Assembly (NCBI RefSeq): GCF_000829445.1
Contig: NZ_JXRQ01000028.1
Location: 1-64,000, forward strand
Direction: 5' to 3'
DNA: 64,000 nucleotides
From: Jeotgalibacillus alimentarius
GTDB lineage: Bacteria; Bacillota; Bacilli; Bacillales; Jeotgalibacillaceae
Shown here one piece after another: positions 44,095 through 55,538 of the stretch (positions are counted from its first letter, which is position 1; each line of letters begins with the position of its first letter). Made by a program: the position numbers and the translations under genes. The notes under the pieces are model-generated. The model saw only the letters and a program-made list of their open reading frames with translations. It ran no database searches and was not told where the DNA came from.

Positions 44095-44952
44095 TTACGC
44101 TTTGCTAGATGAACCGAATTCACGCATTTTACCGATTACCGTTTCCTTAATCACTTCACGCGCTGGTCCAAGATATTTACGTGGATCATATACTTCTGAA
44201 TCAGCAGCAAGTACTTCACGTACTTTCTTAGCTGATGCAATTTGGTTTTCTGTGTTCACGTTGATTTTAGCTGTTCCGTAAGAGATCGCTTTTTGGATAT
44301 CTTTTGTCGGAATGCCTGTTCCGCCGTGAAGAACGATTGGTACGCCTGCTTCGTTACCGATCTGCTCCATTTCCTTGAATCCAAGGTTCGGTTCGCCTTT
44401 GTAAGGGCCGTGAACTGATCCAAGTGCCGGTGCAAGTGTATCGATACCAGTGCGCTCTACAAGTTCTTTACATTCTTTAGGATCTGCATAAATCACGCCA
44501 TCTGCAACCACGTCATCTTCCTGGCCGCCTACTACGCCAAGTTCAGCTTCTACTGAAACGCCTTTAGCGTGTGCGTATTCAACAACTTTAGAAGTTACTT
44601 CCACGTTCTCTTCGAAAGGACCGTGAGAAGCGTCAATCATGACAGATGTGAAACCTGCATCGATTGCTTCTTTACACTTGTCAAAGCTTGATCCGTGGTC
44701 AAGGTGAATTGCTACTGGTACAGTAATGTTTAAGTCTTCAAGTAGACCTTCAACCATTTTTACCACAGTTGTAAATCCGCTCATGTAGCGGGCAGCACCT
44801 TCAGAAACACCAAGAATAACAGGTGATTTTTCTTCTTCAGCAGCCTGAAGAATCGCCTGTGTAAACTCAAGGTTATTCAGGTTGAACTGACCTACTGCAT
44901 AGCCCCCATCCTTCGCTTTGTTCAGCATATCTGTCATTGATACTAATGGCAT
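44095..44952 (-). CDS. fbaA: Fructose-bisphosphate aldolase class II
   Basis: FbaA cleaves fructose 1,6-bisphosphate to DHAP and glyceraldehyde 3-phosphate. The 285-residue zinc enzyme has VAIHLDHG (metal and catalytic residues), [14 protein letters not shown] and VLHGGTG. AAAGGAGG lies before the ATG. It follows spo0F, as in B. subtilis, and with glpX and tal forms a small carbon-metabolism block. Confidence 0.96.
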   Translation of the reverse strand: MPLVSMTDMLNKAKDGGYAVGQFNLNNLEFTQAILQAAEEEKSPVILGVSEGAARYMSGFTTVVKMVEGLLEDLNITVPVAIHLDHGSSFDKCKEAIDAGFTSVMIDASHGPFEENVEVTSKVVEYAHAKGVSVEAELGVVGGQEDDVVADGVIYADPKECKELVERTGIDTLAPALGSVHGPYKGEPNLGFKEMEQIGNEAGVPIVLHGGTGIPTKDIQKAISYGTAKINVNTENQIASAKKVREVLAADSEVYDPRKYLGPAREVIKETVIGKMREFGSSSKA

Positions 44953-45077
44953 AATTTGTTTCCTCCTTTAAATAAACGGTATCACGTACGCTAATGTACA
45001 ACCATTTTCTCTAGTATCATACCAAACGTTTAAGGATTTTACCACGCCGGCAACTTATCTTTTCAAATTAAGATGCG

Positions 45078-45437
45078 TTATTTTACCCCTGCATGCTCTT
45101 TGACAAGGTTTCTTATGTCCTGAATGTCAAAAGGCTTCGTTATGTGTGTAAGCGCTCCCAGGGCCTCTGCCTCCTGAATCATGCCGAGTTCACCATAGGC
45201 TGTCATAATGATCACCTTAATATCAGGCTCTTTCTCTTTCATTTTGCGCAAAATTTCGATCCCATCCATACCAGGAATTTTCATATCAAGCAGTACAAGG
45301 TCCGGCGCTTCTTTTAAAAGCGTCAGTGCTTCCGGCCCGTTTGCAGCCTGAAAAGTCTGATACCCCTCTTTTTCAAGAATTTCATTGAGCAGAATACGTA
45401 TGCCGAATTGATCATCTACAATCAGTATTTTCTCCAC
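45078..45437 (-). CDS. spo0F: Sporulation initiation phosphotransferase Spo0F
   Basis: Spo0F is the single-domain response regulator that accepts phosphate from sporulation kinases and passes it to Spo0B. The 119-residue product has the phosphoacceptor Asp at about 51 ([11 protein letters not shown]), the acidic pair in IVDDQ, MTAYGE and the KPFD lysine. The start is GTG ([14 protein letters not shown]), with AGAGGTG upstream. The GIRILLNEI and [22 protein letters not shown] stretches are near identical to B. subtilis. A sigma-A-like and a sigma-H-like promoter and a Spo0A box lie upstream. Confidence 0.94.
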   Translation of the reverse strand: MEKILIVDDQFGIRILLNEILEKEGYQTFQAANGPEALTLLKEAPDLVLLDMKIPGMDGIEILRKMKEKEPDIKVIIMTAYGELGMIQEAEALGALTHITKPFDIQDIRNLVKEHAGVK

Positions 45438-45504
45438 GTTATACACCTCTTCTTTGTCATTCCATCGCAACCCCAATTGTTCGTATTTCTATGTAGACTT
45501 CTTT

Positions 45505-45533
45505 ATCATAGAGGAAAAAGGATGGTTTCTCAA
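45505..45533 (-). promoter_or_regulatory. Sigma-A-like promoter of spo0F
   Basis: Minus strand TTGAGA, 17-bp spacer, TATGAT, about 70 bp upstream of the start codon. Confidence 0.6.
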
Positions 45534-45552
45534 TGAGCGTTTATTATGGTAC

Positions 45553-45577
45553 ATTCAACACAAACAAATGAGTTCCT
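45553..45577 (-). promoter_or_regulatory. Sigma-H-like promoter of spo0F
   Basis: Minus strand AGGAACT, 14-bp spacer, GAAT fits the sigma-H pattern, as for the sporulation promoter of spo0F in B. subtilis. Confidence 0.5.
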
Positions 45578-45607
45578 TCCTATATATGAAGAAATCGTGT
45601 GCGCTTT

Positions 45608-45614
45608 TTCGACA
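45608..45614 (-). promoter_or_regulatory. Spo0A box upstream of spo0F
   Basis: A perfect TGTCGAA on the minus strand, about 30 bp upstream of the sigma-H-like -35. It also lies just before ywjG on the opposite strand. Confidence 0.5.
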
Positions 45615-45650
45615 TTTTACTGAAAAAATGATTTTGAAAGGATGATCAAC

Positions 45651-46166
45651 ATGCTGAAAATGTTTACAACGCAGCTGACCGGGTTATTCGGCAGACTGCA
45701 TAAAGAAGAAATGGAGATCGAAAATGCAGCCCGTCTGCTTGCACAGGCAACGGTGGGTGACGGTTCGATTTATATAAAAGGGTTCGGTGAAATGGCCGGT
45801 GTTACAGCTGAAGCACTGCAGGGTGAGGAACCGCTTGAAGGTGTCCGCGAGCTGCATGATGCTGATGCATTGACCGTTGCAGACCGTGTGCTGCTTGTCA
45901 CGCGGAGATCCACCGACCCTCAGGCACTCGCATTTGCCAAGAAGCTCACTGAAGCTGAAGTACCATTCGCCGTTATTGCCGGAAAAGTAAAAGATGCTGA
46001 AAGTGACCTTGAAGAAAAAGCTGACTCCTTTCTGAACACTCAGACTGTACGCAGCATGCTGCCTGATGAAACCGGCGGACGCTTCGGCTTCCCGTCACTG
46101 ATGGCCGCATTGTATCTGTATCATGGTGTGAAGTTTGTGCTTGATGAGATTTTGGAGGATTATTGA
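45651..46166 (+). CDS. ywjG: DUF2529 family protein (YwjG)
   Basis: A 171-residue protein of unknown function, one of only two plus-strand genes here, divergent from spo0F as in B. subtilis. Conserved segments include IYIKGFGEM and a sugar-isomerase-like fold suggested by VLLVTRRSTDPQALAFAKKL and FPSLMAALYLYHGVKF. The start is the ATG 8 bp after AAAGGA; an ATG three codons earlier is disfavoured. Confidence 0.85.
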   Translation: MLKMFTTQLTGLFGRLHKEEMEIENAARLLAQATVGDGSIYIKGFGEMAGVTAEALQGEEPLEGVRELHDADALTVADRVLLVTRRSTDPQALAFAKKLTEAEVPFAVIAGKVKDAESDLEEKADSFLNTQTVRSMLPDETGGRFGFPSLMAALYLYHGVKFVLDEILEDY

Positions 46167-46168
46167 TA

Positions 46169-46208
46169 AACGAAGTTCCTATTCCATGGTTGGATAGGAA
46201 CTTTTTTA
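46169..46208 (+). terminator. Terminator of ywjG
   Basis: Stem AAGTTCCTAT / ATAGGAACTT followed by TTTT, directly after the ywjG stop codon and facing the minus-strand membrane-protein gene. Confidence 0.85.
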
Positions 46209-46214
46209 ATGGCT

Positions 46215-46760
46215 TCACTGAGACCTCAGGCTTTTTTTTCGGGTAATTAAATACGTAACGATCCCGATTGGAATTAGTGCAAAGCTTGCATAAATACAGC
46301 TCCATTTTACCGCTGTAAATACCGGTGCGATGGCAGCAATCACATTTAACTGCTCCGGGTAACAGCTCATGACGAGAGAAGTACTGAGATTTTCAAGATA
46401 ATCAAAAACCAGACCGGATAACGGAAGTAAAATGACGTATCTCCATCTAGATCGCTGAATTGATTTGAAAAGAATGCCGAGTGTTGTAATTAAAAACAAG
46501 AAATAAGCGATGGGCCATACGATATCAAATGTATAACGCGCCCGGACATAATACGCTCTTCCTTCTTCTCCATAAGTTTCTGCAATGGAAAAGAGTGTTT
46601 CAGGCGTATAGAAAAATGAGCTGTCCGGTGATTCAGATGTTCCAGTAACGCGGGATGATTCTGCCGCTTCATTCGGTAAAATGAATCCTAAAAATGCTGC
46701 AAATATAATGAGAGAGACAAGCCAGGTTTTCCAATTTGACCATTGGTACAGCTTTTTCAT
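46215..46760 (-). CDS. Unrecognised integral membrane protein
   Basis: A 181-residue protein with about four membrane segments: one near the N-terminus (LVSLIIFAAFLGFILP), then an extracytoplasmic region of about 50 residues, and three more (IVWPIAYFLFLITTLGILF, YVILLPLSGLVFDYLENL, SFALIPIGIVTYLI). GAGGTGA precedes the ATG. I do not recognise the family and propose no function. It sits between ywjG and pyrG, convergent with ywjG. Confidence 0.75.
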   Translation of the reverse strand: MKKLYQWSNWKTWLVSLIIFAAFLGFILPNEAAESSRVTGTSESPDSSFFYTPETLFSIAETYGEEGRAYYVRARYTFDIVWPIAYFLFLITTLGILFKSIQRSRWRYVILLPLSGLVFDYLENLSTSLVMSCYPEQLNVIAAIAPVFTAVKWSCIYASFALIPIGIVTYLITRKKSLRSQ

Positions 46761-46831
46761 CTGATTCACCTCTTTTAGATTATTATATCTGCGAGTAATC
46801 ACTGAAGCCATTTTTGATGCAAAAGGATTTT

Positions 46832-46864
46832 AAAAACCCCCGCCAAATTGTTTGGCGGGGGATG
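46832..46864 (-). terminator. Terminator of pyrG
   Basis: Perfect stem CCCCCGCCAAA / TTTGGCGGGGG followed by TTTTTAAAA on the minus strand. Confidence 0.9.
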
Positions 46865-46869
46865 TCCTA

Positions 46870-48637
<1,768 letters not shown>

Positions 48638-48739
48638 TCTGTGTATAAGATAAAACCTTATAGCGTCAATCAATCATGCATAAATTAAAAAATAACTCTT
48701 TGTATACATCATTCAATGCAGCTAAAAAAGAGTTTTATA

Positions 48740-48831
48740 AAAAATAAAAAGCGCCCCTCCTACGTGTGAAACGCAAGGGAGCGCGGATATTTGCGATTGA
48801 TCCCTTTAAAGGGAGCCCAAATAAAATACTA
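48740..48831 (-). promoter_or_regulatory. pyrG CTP-sensing leader: GGG start site and attenuator terminator
   Basis: On the minus strand the -10 box TAGTAT (48826-48831) is followed by GGGCTCCC, starting at 48818. It is the initially transcribed sequence known from B. subtilis pyrG, where low CTP causes reiterative G addition. Downstream lies a terminator hairpin with 5' arm GCGCTCCCTT and 3' arm AGGAGGGGCGC, then TTTTTATTTTTT (48784 to 48740). An extended 5' poly-G could pair with the CTCCC of the arm and prevent termination. Confidence 0.8.
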
Positions 48832-48847
48832 CCATCAAATTTTAAAA

Positions 48848-48853
48848 AATCAA
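48848..48853 (-). promoter_or_regulatory. -35 box of pyrG
   Basis: TTGATT, 16 bp upstream of TAGTAT, about 30 bp past the rpoE stop codon. Confidence 0.6.
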
Positions 48854-48885
48854 GAACGAATTAAATGGCGGAAAAGACTGACGAT

Positions 48886-49410
48886 TTATAACTTGTCATC
48901 ATCGTCCTCATCTTCTTCGTCATCGTCGTCCAGATCGTCGAAGTCTACATCGTCTTCGAACTCTTCGCCGTCGATGTCTTCAACATCTTCAACTTCGTCA
49001 TCGATTTCGTCGTAGACAAGGTCGTCTTCTTCGTCATCCAGGTTGTCAAAGTCCAGATCTTCTTCAGCTTTTTTCTTCTTTTTAGACTTCGCTTTTGTTT
49101 TCTTTTTCTTTGTTGTCTGGATTTCGCTTGTTACCTGCTCGTCTTCTACCTGATCAAGCGGGTACCATGAACGCAGGCCCCAGCCTTTGTCAGAATCAAG
49201 GTAGATAAAGCGGCCGTCCATGTTCAGGTCTGTGTAGAACTGAACGATTCTTTCGCGTGCTTCTTTATCGGTTACACCAAGCAGTCTTTTCCATTCTTCG
49301 ACCATGTCGTTGAATGTCATTGAGTTATGGTTATCAACGAGGAGCTGGTGTGCGATTTCTATAAATGAATATTCACGTAGATCTTCTACTGAGCGGTTTT
49401 TAAGTTCCAT
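48886..49410 (-). CDS. rpoE: RNA polymerase delta subunit
   Basis: Delta increases promoter selectivity and recycling of RNA polymerase in low-GC Gram-positives. The 174-residue product has a folded N-terminal domain (MELKNRSVEDLREYSFIEIA to about residue 90), a lysine-rich patch (about 101-117) and a long Asp/Glu-rich C-terminal tail. The start has AAAGGAG upstream; 46 further residues in the open frame come from LHE copy 17 and are not real. Confidence 0.96.
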   Translation of the reverse strand: MELKNRSVEDLREYSFIEIAHQLLVDNHNSMTFNDMVEEWKRLLGVTDKEARERIVQFYTDLNMDGRFIYLDSDKGWGLRSWYPLDQVEDEQVTSEIQTTKKKKTKAKSKKKKKAEEDLDFDNLDDEEDDLVYDEIDDEVEDVEDIDGEEFEDDVDFDDLDDDDEEDEDDDDKL

Positions 49411-49470
49411 GCTTTGCACTCCTTTGGGTTGGGTGGTGGGCTTATAAAAATGTATGAGTATGATAACCAT

Positions 49471-49596
49471 CAGACTGGTGCTCCGGGGTACTCGCTTTCC
49501 GCGGGAACGGCGGTGAGCCTCCTCAGGCTTCGCCTTGCGGGGTCTCACCTGTCCGTTTGCTCCCGCTGGAGTCTCGCACCCCTCCGCACCAGTCTG
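49471..49596 (+). repeat. LHE copy 17, subtype A, upstream of rpoE
   Basis: Outer arms CAGACTGGTGCTCCGGGGT and ACCCCTCCGCACCAGTCTG, very different from neighbours yet complementary. The core is almost identical to copy 16, with apical arm AGGC-TTC-GCCT. Confidence 0.85.
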
Positions 49597-49798
49597 CTTT
49601 AATGTTTCATAAACTCATCTGTATTTAAATAAGCAATTACGTTTGTATAGAATTTCACCTGTAATCCTTCACAAAAAACAGCCCTGCTTACATGCAGTAT
49701 GGCCGGATGTTGTGTCAGACACGAGATGAATTTAGCTCAAGGCATATGTTCCATTATAACCAAAGTTTTGAGGAGAATGCCATAGTTACTATTGTTTT

Positions 49799-49963
49799 TT
49801 AGGAATTCTTTATGCGTCCTTTTTTCGTTTCGCGCCATGCGAGCCAGTAAAACATGGCAGCAAGGATCAGAAATGGGATGGCTCCGACCATTCGGCTGTA
49901 CATATACATGGTCAACCCTGCAACGAGTAGAATCGATGCGCTGAGGATTAGCAGTTTTTTCAC
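49799..49963 (-). CDS. Small membrane protein (54 residues), tentative
   Basis: A short frame with GTG start encodes MKKLLILSASILLVAGLTMYMY, a short loop, then a second hydrophobic stretch (about residues 26-42, IPFLILAAMFYWLAW) and a basic tail ETKKGRIKNS. Two membrane helices and codon use look protein-like. The ribosome binding site (GGGACGTG) is poor. It lies between the icmF terminator and rpoE. I do not recognise a family. Confidence 0.45.
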   Translation of the reverse strand: MKKLLILSASILLVAGLTMYMYSRMVGAIPFLILAAMFYWLAWRETKKGRIKNS

Positions 49964-50011
49964 TAGATCACGTCCCGGTTAGATGTCTTATGTACTAATT
50001 ATAGTATAAAA

Positions 50012-50045
50012 AGAAAACTGCCGGGTAGTAATCCGGCAGTTTTAA
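50012..50045 (-). terminator. Terminator of icmF
   Basis: Perfect stem AAAACTGCCGG / CCGGCAGTTTT followed by CTTTTT on the minus strand. Confidence 0.88.
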
Positions 50046-50058
50046 CGGGAAATTAATA

Positions 50059-53000
50059 TTACATATTACGGCGGTACTGTCCGCCGACTTCATATAATGC
50101 ATGAGTGATTTGACCGAGTGAGGCAACTTTTACCGTTTCCATCAGCTCGGCGAAGAGGTTTCCTCCTGAGACTGCTGTTTCTTTCAGTCGGTTCAGCGCC
50201 TCTTCTGCAGTGTCAGCGTGCGATCGCTGGAAGTTTTGAAGGTTGGTGATCTGCGTTTCCTTCTCATCCTTTGTCGCACGTGCCAGTTCCATGCTGTCCA
50301 TCTGTTCTTCTGACGGCGGATTTGGATTCAGGTATGTGTTCACGCCGATGATCGGAAGCTCGCCTGTGTGCTTCTTCATTTCATAGTGCATGGATTCTTC
50401 CTGAATTTTTCCGCGCTGGTACTGCGTTTCCATTGCGCCAAGTACGCCGCCGCGGTCATTGATGCGTTCGAATTCCTGAAGGACCATTTCTTCAACAAGA
50501 TCAGTCAGTTCTTCAACAATAAATGCACCCTGGAGCGGGTTTTCATTTTTACTTAAGCCATGCTCTTTTGTAATGATCATCTGAATCGCCATTGCGCGGC
50601 GGACAGATTCTTCTGTCGGTGTTGTGATCGCTTCATCATATGCGTTGGTATGAAGCGAGTTACAGTTATCCTGCAGTGCCATTAATGCCTGCAGCGTTGT
50701 CCGGATATCGTTAAAATCGATTTCCTGCGCATGCAGTGAGCGGCCGGATGTCTGAATATGATACTTCAGCTTCTGGCTTCGCTCGTTCGCACCATACTTA
50801 TCTCTCATGACTGTTGACCAGATCCGTCTTGCTACACGGCCGATCACTGTGTATTCAGGATCCAGTCCATTTGAGAAGAAGAATGACAGGTTTGGTGCAA
50901 AGTCGTTAATATCCATGCCTCGGCTTAAGTAATATTCGACATACGTGAAGCCGTTAGCAAGTGTAAAGGCAAGCTGTGAAATCGGGTTCGCCCCTGCTTC
51001 AGCAATATGATAGCCGGAAATCGATACAGAATAATAGTTGCGCACTTTATGGTCGATAAAGTACTGCTGGATATCACCCATCATGCGCAGGGCGAATTCT
51101 GTTGAGAAGATACATGTATTCTGTCCCTGATCTTCTTTTAAAATATCAGCCTGCACCGTACCACGTACGACCTGTAAAGTCTGTTCGCGCACGTCAGTGA
51201 ATTCTTCCATTGAGAGTGTGCGGCCGAGCTCTTCCTCGCGCGCTTTTACCTGCTGATCCACTGCTGTGTTCATGAACATGGCAAGAATGATCGGCGCAGG
51301 GCCGTTGATCGTCATGGATACTGACGTTGAAGGTGCGCACAGATCAAATCCGGCATACAGCTTTTTCATATCTTCAAGCGTACAAATGCTGACGCCGCTC
51401 TCCCCGACTTTTCCGTAAATATCAGGACGATGGTCAGGATCTTCTCCGTAAAGCGTCACTGAGTCAAATGCTGTACTCAGGCGCTTAGCATCATCGTCTT
51501 TTGACAGGTAGTGGAAACGACGGTTCGTGCGTTCAGGCGTTCCTTCACCGGCGAACTGGCGCTTCGGATCTTCACCTTTACGTTTGAACGGAAATACACC
51601 CGCTGTATAAGGGAATGATCCAGGCACGTTTTCTTTATACACCCATTTCAAAATTTCACCGTAGTCTTCAAACTTCGGCAGCGCAACTTTTGGAATCGAC
51701 AGGCCTGACAGACTTGTTGTCTTCAGCTCTGTGATGATTTCCTTATCGCGGATTTTCGTGGTGAATTGGTCCTGTGCGTACAATTCTTTCAGCTGCGGCC
51801 AGTTTTCCAAAATCTTTTTAGATTCTGCTGACAGCTGCTCCCATGCTGTTTCTTTCATTGTTTCAAGTACGCCTGCTGTCTCATCTTCTCCGGCTTCCTT
51901 AGCTGCTTCGATACTGCCTTCAATCTGGAAGAAGCGGCGCGCAAGCTTTGTCTGGTCCTCAGCAGTTTTGTGGTAGCGGCGAACAGTTTCCGAGATCTCG
52001 CGAAGGTAATAGCGGCGATCGTTCGGAATGATCACATTCTGCTTTTCCACTTCGGCTTTTTTAGAAAATGCAGTTGACCAGTCAGTCTGGACTTTGTCAT
52101 TCACTTTTTCAACCAGCGCGGCAAAAAGGGCATTTGTCCCCGCATCGTTGAATTGTGAAGCAATTGTACCGAACACCGGCATCTCATCAAGGTCCTGATC
52201 AAACAGCATACGGCTGCGCTGGTACTGCTTCTGCACCTGGCGCTTCGCATCCTCAGAGCCTTTACGTTCATATTTGTTGATCACGACAAGGTCTGCGTAA
52301 TCAATCATATCGATTTTTTCAAGCTGTGAAGGGGCACCGAACTCACTCGTCATCACATACATCGAAATGTCTGAGATCTCAGCAATTTCAGCATCGCCCT
52401 GCCCGATTCCGCTCGTCTCAACGATCACCATATCGTAACCTGCAGCTTTGACTACAGAAATGGCATCACGGATTGCAAGCGATAGCTCACTTTTCGACCC
52501 GCGCGTTGCAAGACTTCTCATAAATACGCGGTCAGAGAAGATCGCATTCATACGGATTCTGTCACCTAAAAGTGCTCCGCCAGTTTTCTGCTTCGTCGGG
52601 TCAATAGAGAGAATCGCTACTTTTTTATCCGGAATTTCATTGATAAAACGGCGGATCAGCTCATCAGTCAGTGAACTTTTTCCGGCACCGCCCGTACCTG
52701 TAATCCCGATGACAGGCGCGTGCTTCTCTTCAGCTTTCACCTGATCCATAATGTTCTGCCAGACGTCACTGTCATCTTTCATACGGTATTCAGCCAGTGA
52801 GATGAACTTTGAGACAACCGGAATGTCACCTGATGTCAGCTCACTGATCTCGTGCTTCATTTCCTTTTCAACTGTTGCATAATCGCACTCTTCAAGCATT
52901 CTGTTGATCATGCCCTGCAGTCCGTTCGTGCGGCCGTCTTCCGGTGAAAAGATGCGCGCAATTCCGTAAGCGTGAAGTTCTTTAATCTCACGTGGAATAA

Positions 53001-53319
53001 TAACTCCACCACCACCGCCATAAATCTTGATGTGAGGCGCACCGCGTTCATTCAGCAGGTCATACATATATTTAAAATATTCAACGTGCCCGCCCTGGTA
53101 TGAAGAGATCGCAATTCCCTGAACGTCTTCCTGGATTGCCGCGTTCACGACTTCTTCCACTGAGCGGTTATGGCCGAGGTGAATCACTTCTGCACCGCTT
53201 GCCTGCAGAATTCTTCTCATAATGTTAATGGATGCATCATGTCCGTCAAACAGACTTGACGCTGTTACAAAACGAACCGGATTTTTCGGCTTATAGATCA
53301 CTGGCTCATTTACTGCCAT
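50059..53319 (-). CDS. icmF: Fused isobutyryl-CoA mutase (B12-dependent, with MeaB-like G domain)
   Basis: IcmF interconverts isobutyryl-CoA and butyryl-CoA with adenosylcobalamin. The 1086-residue product shows the fusion order of the family. An N-terminal cobalamin-binding domain (about 15-145, DGHDASI at 25-31) is followed by a G-protein chaperone domain (GTGGAGKSS at about 208-216, VINKYE) and a C-terminal mutase domain (about 560-1086). The substrate pocket reads [23 protein letters not shown] rather than the RPWTxRQYAGF of methylmalonyl-CoA mutase, favouring isobutyryl/isovaleryl substrates. It starts 2 bp after the TetR gene and belongs to an acyl-CoA oxidation cluster. Confidence 0.93.
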   Translation of the reverse strand: MAVNEPVIYKPKNPVRFVTASSLFDGHDASINIMRRILQASGAEVIHLGHNRSVEEVVNAAIQEDVQGIAISSYQGGHVEYFKYMYDLLNERGAPHIKIYGGGGGVIIPREIKELHAYGIARIFSPEDGRTNGLQGMINRMLEECDYATVEKEMKHEISELTSGDIPVVSKFISLAEYRMKDDSDVWQNIMDQVKAEEKHAPVIGITGTGGAGKSSLTDELIRRFINEIPDKKVAILSIDPTKQKTGGALLGDRIRMNAIFSDRVFMRSLATRGSKSELSLAIRDAISVVKAAGYDMVIVETSGIGQGDAEIAEISDISMYVMTSEFGAPSQLEKIDMIDYADLVVINKYERKGSEDAKRQVQKQYQRSRMLFDQDLDEMPVFGTIASQFNDAGTNALFAALVEKVNDKVQTDWSTAFSKKAEVEKQNVIIPNDRRYYLREISETVRRYHKTAEDQTKLARRFFQIEGSIEAAKEAGEDETAGVLETMKETAWEQLSAESKKILENWPQLKELYAQDQFTTKIRDKEIITELKTTSLSGLSIPKVALPKFEDYGEILKWVYKENVPGSFPYTAGVFPFKRKGEDPKRQFAGEGTPERTNRRFHYLSKDDDAKRLSTAFDSVTLYGEDPDHRPDIYGKVGESGVSICTLEDMKKLYAGFDLCAPSTSVSMTINGPAPIILAMFMNTAVDQQVKAREEELGRTLSMEEFTDVREQTLQVVRGTVQADILKEDQGQNTCIFSTEFALRMMGDIQQYFIDHKVRNYYSVSISGYHIAEAGANPISQLAFTLANGFTYVEYYLSRGMDINDFAPNLSFFFSNGLDPEYTVIGRVARRIWSTVMRDKYGANERSQKLKYHIQTSGRSLHAQEIDFNDIRTTLQALMALQDNCNSLHTNAYDEAITTPTEESVRRAMAIQMIITKEHGLSKNENPLQGAFIVEELTDLVEEMVLQEFERINDRGGVLGAMETQYQRGKIQEESMHYEMKKHTGELPIIGVNTYLNPNPPSEEQMDSMELARATKDEKETQITNLQNFQRSHADTAEEALNRLKETAVSGGNLFAELMETVKVASLGQITHALYEVGGQYRRNM

Positions 53320-53321
53320 GT

Positions 53322-53972
53322 TTATTCCCCCTTGTTCGCCGCTGCCTGGTATCCTCTGACACCCTTTAGCAGCAGTTCAGTCTGTTTCTCCGTATACTGA
53401 TCGATGTTGTATTCACGCAGCGCCCATCTTCTGAACGCCCACATCTGTCCCTGGACAAAAATGTTTTGAGCAAGCAGATGAATTTCATCGCGCTCCATCA
53501 CAAGCTGACCTTCATCGACACATTTCTGAATCAGCGTTTCAAACATCTCAGTCATTTCGAGCTCTTTTTTAAGTACATACGGCAGCGCATCTTTAGAAAG
53601 CGACTTCGCTTCCTGATACATCACGAGCACTTCATCCTGCATGCCATCAACTACTTTAAAATAGTGTGCAATGCCGCGTGAAAGTGCCTGCAGCGTGCCG
53701 CCGTCGAGTTCCATCCCGTGTAGACGCGTACGTACCTTATCGTAGATTCTGTCACAGACGAGATAGAGGACGTCTTCTTTTGTTCTGATATATTCGTAAA
53801 GGGTGCCGATGCTGAAACCTGAGGCTTTTGCGATCTCACGTGTTGTGGTGCGGTGAAAGCCTTTTTGTTTGAATAGCGATACGGCTCCTTTGATCATCTG
53901 GTCGCGGCGCATTTCAATCAGCCGCTCGTCTTTTACTGAGGATTGAACTTCCCTTTTATTCTCCAATCGCAT
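53322..53972 (-). CDS. TetR-family regulator of acyl-CoA metabolism
   Basis: A 216-residue protein with an N-terminal TetR helix-turn-helix (about residues 20-65, [37 protein letters not shown]). Its ligand domain ends [28 protein letters not shown]. subtilis FadR (YsiA) is also TetR-family; a similar acyl-CoA-responsive role is inferred from the neighbours. The palindromes before fadF and thiolase are candidate sites. AAAGG lies before the ATG; 49 further open codons cross LHE copy 18 and are not used. Confidence 0.85.
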   Translation of the reverse strand: MRLENKREVQSSVKDERLIEMRRDQMIKGAVSLFKQKGFHRTTTREIAKASGFSIGTLYEYIRTKEDVLYLVCDRIYDKVRTRLHGMELDGGTLQALSRGIAHYFKVVDGMQDEVLVMYQEAKSLSKDALPYVLKKELEMTEMFETLIQKCVDEGQLVMERDEIHLLAQNIFVQGQMWAFRRWALREYNIDQYTEKQTELLLKGVRGYQAAANKGE

Positions 53973-54027
53973 CCGCCACCTTTCACATTCTGACGCTCCA
54001 TTGGCTGAGGGGTAAGGTCCTGTTAAC

Positions 54028-54166
54028 CGCTTATGATCTCCGCGGGAGGACCTCGCTTTCCGCGGACGAACGCTCAAGCCTCCTCGGGCAGAAAACCGCT
54101 GCCCTGCGGGGTCTCTCACGCACGTTTTTCCGCAGGAGTCTCGCTCCTCCCGCTACGATCAACGCT
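54028..54166 (+). repeat. LHE copy 18, subtype C
   Basis: Ends GCTTATGATCTCCGCGGGAGG and CTACGATCAACGC; apical arm GGGCAG-loop-CTGCCC; GGTCTCTCACGCACG in place of CTCACC. Forms a head-to-head pair with copy 19, whose outer ends match it, giving a 340-bp inverted repeat between the TetR gene and the first acyl-CoA dehydrogenase. Confidence 0.83.
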
Positions 54167-54220
54167 TTGAATTATATCAAGCAGCCTCTAACTTAAAAGT
54201 AGATTGATCTTGCTGACAAA

Positions 54221-54364
54221 GCGTTGATTGGAGCGTAAGGGGGCGACTCCGGGACGATAAGTGGGAAGCTGAGACCCCGCAGCGCAAAGCGCGAGGAGGC
54301 CATATCGGACCACAAAACGGTCCACCGTCCGGAAAGCGTCCCCCTGAAGCGGAAATCATAAGCG
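54221..54364 (-). repeat. LHE copy 19, reverse orientation, subtype B variant
   Basis: Begins GCGTTGATTGGAGCG and ends GCGGAAATCATAAGCG, complementary to the ends of copy 18. On its own strand the apical arm is GCGC-TTT-GCGC, with extra hairpin GGACC-loop-GGTCC, as in copy 11. Confidence 0.83.
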
Positions 54365-54385
54365 TTTCTTTATAGACAGACCCTT

Positions 54386-55525
54386 TTACTTCGTCACCAT
54401 ACGCCCAATGACAAGGCGCTGGATTTCCTGGGTGCCTTCGTAGATCTGGGTGATTTTTGCATCGCGCATGTAGCGCTCTACAGGGTAGTCTTTTGTATAG
54501 CCGTAGCCGCCAAAGATTTGGACTGCTTCGACTGTTACTTTCATCGCCGTATCTCCAGCCATTAGCTTCGACATTGCTGATTCTTTTCCGTATGGCAGTC
54601 CTTCTGACTCAAGCCATGCAGCCTGGTATGTCAGCAGGCGGGATGCTTCGATGCCTGTTGCCATGTCTGCAATTTTGAATGATACGCCCTGGTTGGCAAG
54701 GATCGTTTTACCGAACTGCTCGCGTCCTTTTGCGTATTCAACTGATGCATCAAGTGCACCCTGTGCGATGCCGACTGCCTGTGCAGCGATACCGTTACGG
54801 CCACCATCAAGTGTCATCATCGCAATTTTAAAGCCTTCCCCTTCTTTTCCTAAAAGGTTTTCAGCCGGTACTTTTACATTGTCAAAGATCAGTTCAGTTG
54901 TTGGTGATGAACGAATGCCGAGCTTTTTCTCTTTCTTACCGATTGAGAAGCCTTCCCAGCCTTTTTCAACGATGAATGCACTCATACCGCGTGTCCCTGC
55001 TTCAGGGTCAGTCACTGCAAAAATGATGTACAATTCTGCTGCGCCGCCGTTTGTGATCCATACTTTTGAACCGTTCATTACATAGTGGTCACCGTTTTTC
55101 ACAGCTTTTGTTTTCATTGACGATACGTCAGATCCTGCGCCCGGCTCAGACAGTCCGTATGCACCAAGCATTTCACCCTGCGCAAGCTTCGTCAGGTAGT
55201 GCTTTTTCTGTTCTTCTGTTCCGAATTTGAAGATCGGCCAGCTCGCAAGTGACAGGTGAGCGGATAGTGTGACACCTGTTGATGCACAGACGCGTGACAG
55301 CTCTTCAACTGCGATCACATAGGCAAGGTAGTCACTGCCGATTCCGCCGTATTCTTCAGGCCATGGAATCCCAGTCAGGCCAAGCTCAGCCATTTTATCG
55401 AAAATTTCACGGTCAAAGCGTTCTTCTTCGTCACGCTCTGCAGCAGTTGGTGCAACATCCTTTTCTGCAAAGTCGCGTACCATTTTACGGATCATTTCAT
55501 GTTCTTCAGTTAACTTAAAATTCAT
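54386..55525 (-). CDS. Acyl-CoA dehydrogenase (copy 1)
   Basis: A 379-residue FAD-dependent dehydrogenase forming the 2,3-enoyl-CoA and passing electrons to ETF. It has [19 protein letters not shown] and the catalytic Glu at about 363 in YEGTQEIQR, the position used by short- and medium-chain enzymes. It lies 13 bp after the second dehydrogenase. B. subtilis AcdA is similarly placed near rpoE. Chain-length preference cannot be read reliably from the sequence. Confidence 0.93.
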   Translation of the reverse strand: MNFKLTEEHEMIRKMVRDFAEKDVAPTAAERDEEERFDREIFDKMAELGLTGIPWPEEYGGIGSDYLAYVIAVEELSRVCASTGVTLSAHLSLASWPIFKFGTEEQKKHYLTKLAQGEMLGAYGLSEPGAGSDVSSMKTKAVKNGDHYVMNGSKVWITNGGAAELYIIFAVTDPEAGTRGMSAFIVEKGWEGFSIGKKEKKLGIRSSPTTELIFDNVKVPAENLLGKEGEGFKIAMMTLDGGRNGIAAQAVGIAQGALDASVEYAKGREQFGKTILANQGVSFKIADMATGIEASRLLTYQAAWLESEGLPYGKESAMSKLMAGDTAMKVTVEAVQIFGGYGYTKDYPVERYMRDAKITQIYEGTQEIQRLVIGRMVTK

Positions 55526-55538
55526 ATTGAGCTTCCCC

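Noticed and set aside
50059-53319. Plain methylmalonyl-CoA mutase assignment
   Set aside because: The fusion of the B12 domain, G domain and mutase in one chain, and the pocket sequence [12 protein letters not shown], match IcmF rather than MutA/MutB.
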